From positions 1-14,598 of the forward strand of contig JAUNPT010000047.1 of NCBI GenBank assembly GCA_030536565.1: a stretch of 14,598 nucleotides of DNA, read 5' to 3'. Under the pieces are notes generated by a model. It was not told the DNA's origin and made no database searches. It was given only the letters and a program-made list of their open reading frames with translations. Position 1 is the first letter of the stretch; each line of letters begins with the position of its first letter. Of this stretch, positions 14,580-14,598 are shown piece by piece. Source of the stretch: Eubacteriales bacterium. GTDB lineage: Bacteria > Bacillota > Clostridia > Lachnospirales > Lachnospiraceae. The translations under genes and the position numbers were made by a program.

Positions 14580-14598
14580 CGCCACACCCTTCTTTGTT

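Overview
The window looks like chromosomal DNA from a low-GC Firmicute. A member of the Clostridia, most likely Lachnospiraceae, fits best. This rests on the AT-rich intergenic DNA, strong AGGAGG-type ribosome binding sites, the asparagine-rich N-terminus of FtsH with its clade-typical sensor region, a DUF3784-like membrane protein, and a paired heterodimeric ABC exporter. The family-level assignment is an inference from protein style and was not tested by a search. No tRNA, rRNA, CRISPR array, insertion sequence or phage gene was seen. No stretch longer than 300 bases lacks a gene.

Left part (1-4873). A truncated DUF3784/PH-like membrane protein gene (1-661, minus) lies downstream of ftsH (864-2951, minus). 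The 202-base gap between them holds a long hairpin terminator for ftsH and a likely promoter for the membrane protein gene. ftsH and pyrG (3185-4798, plus) diverge from a 233-base region. That region carries a good sigma-A-type promoter for each gene and an 11-bp perfect inverted repeat whose left arm contains the ftsH -10 box. pyrG ends at a 12-bp hairpin shared with the convergent gene block to its right.

Right part (4890-14579). Eight genes lie head to tail on the minus strand with gaps of 4 to 57 bases, so they probably form one transcription unit or a few overlapping ones. In order of transcription they are: an HD-domain dGTPase-like phosphohydrolase, a diacylglycerol-kinase-family lipid kinase, two half-transporters of a heterodimeric ABC exporter, an ABC-2-type ATPase with two membrane subunits, and an Sfp-type 4'-phosphopantetheinyl transferase. 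The promoter of this unit lies beyond the right edge. Start codons were moved inward from the longest open frame for seven genes, because a Shine-Dalgarno sequence or coupling to the upstream stop supports the internal ATG.

How the genes may fit together. FtsH (membrane proteolysis) and PyrG (CTP synthesis) are housekeeping. The right-hand block joins two complete export machines to an enzyme that primes carrier proteins. This would suit production or export of a peptide, polyketide or lipid product whose synthase is encoded elsewhere, but no carrier-protein or synthase gene is visible here. The clearest molecular observation is that the two exporter halves show complementary substitutions predicting one degenerate and one catalytic ATP site. 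I found no strong evidence for a wholly new system; the exporter-plus-PPTase grouping is the best candidate for follow-up.
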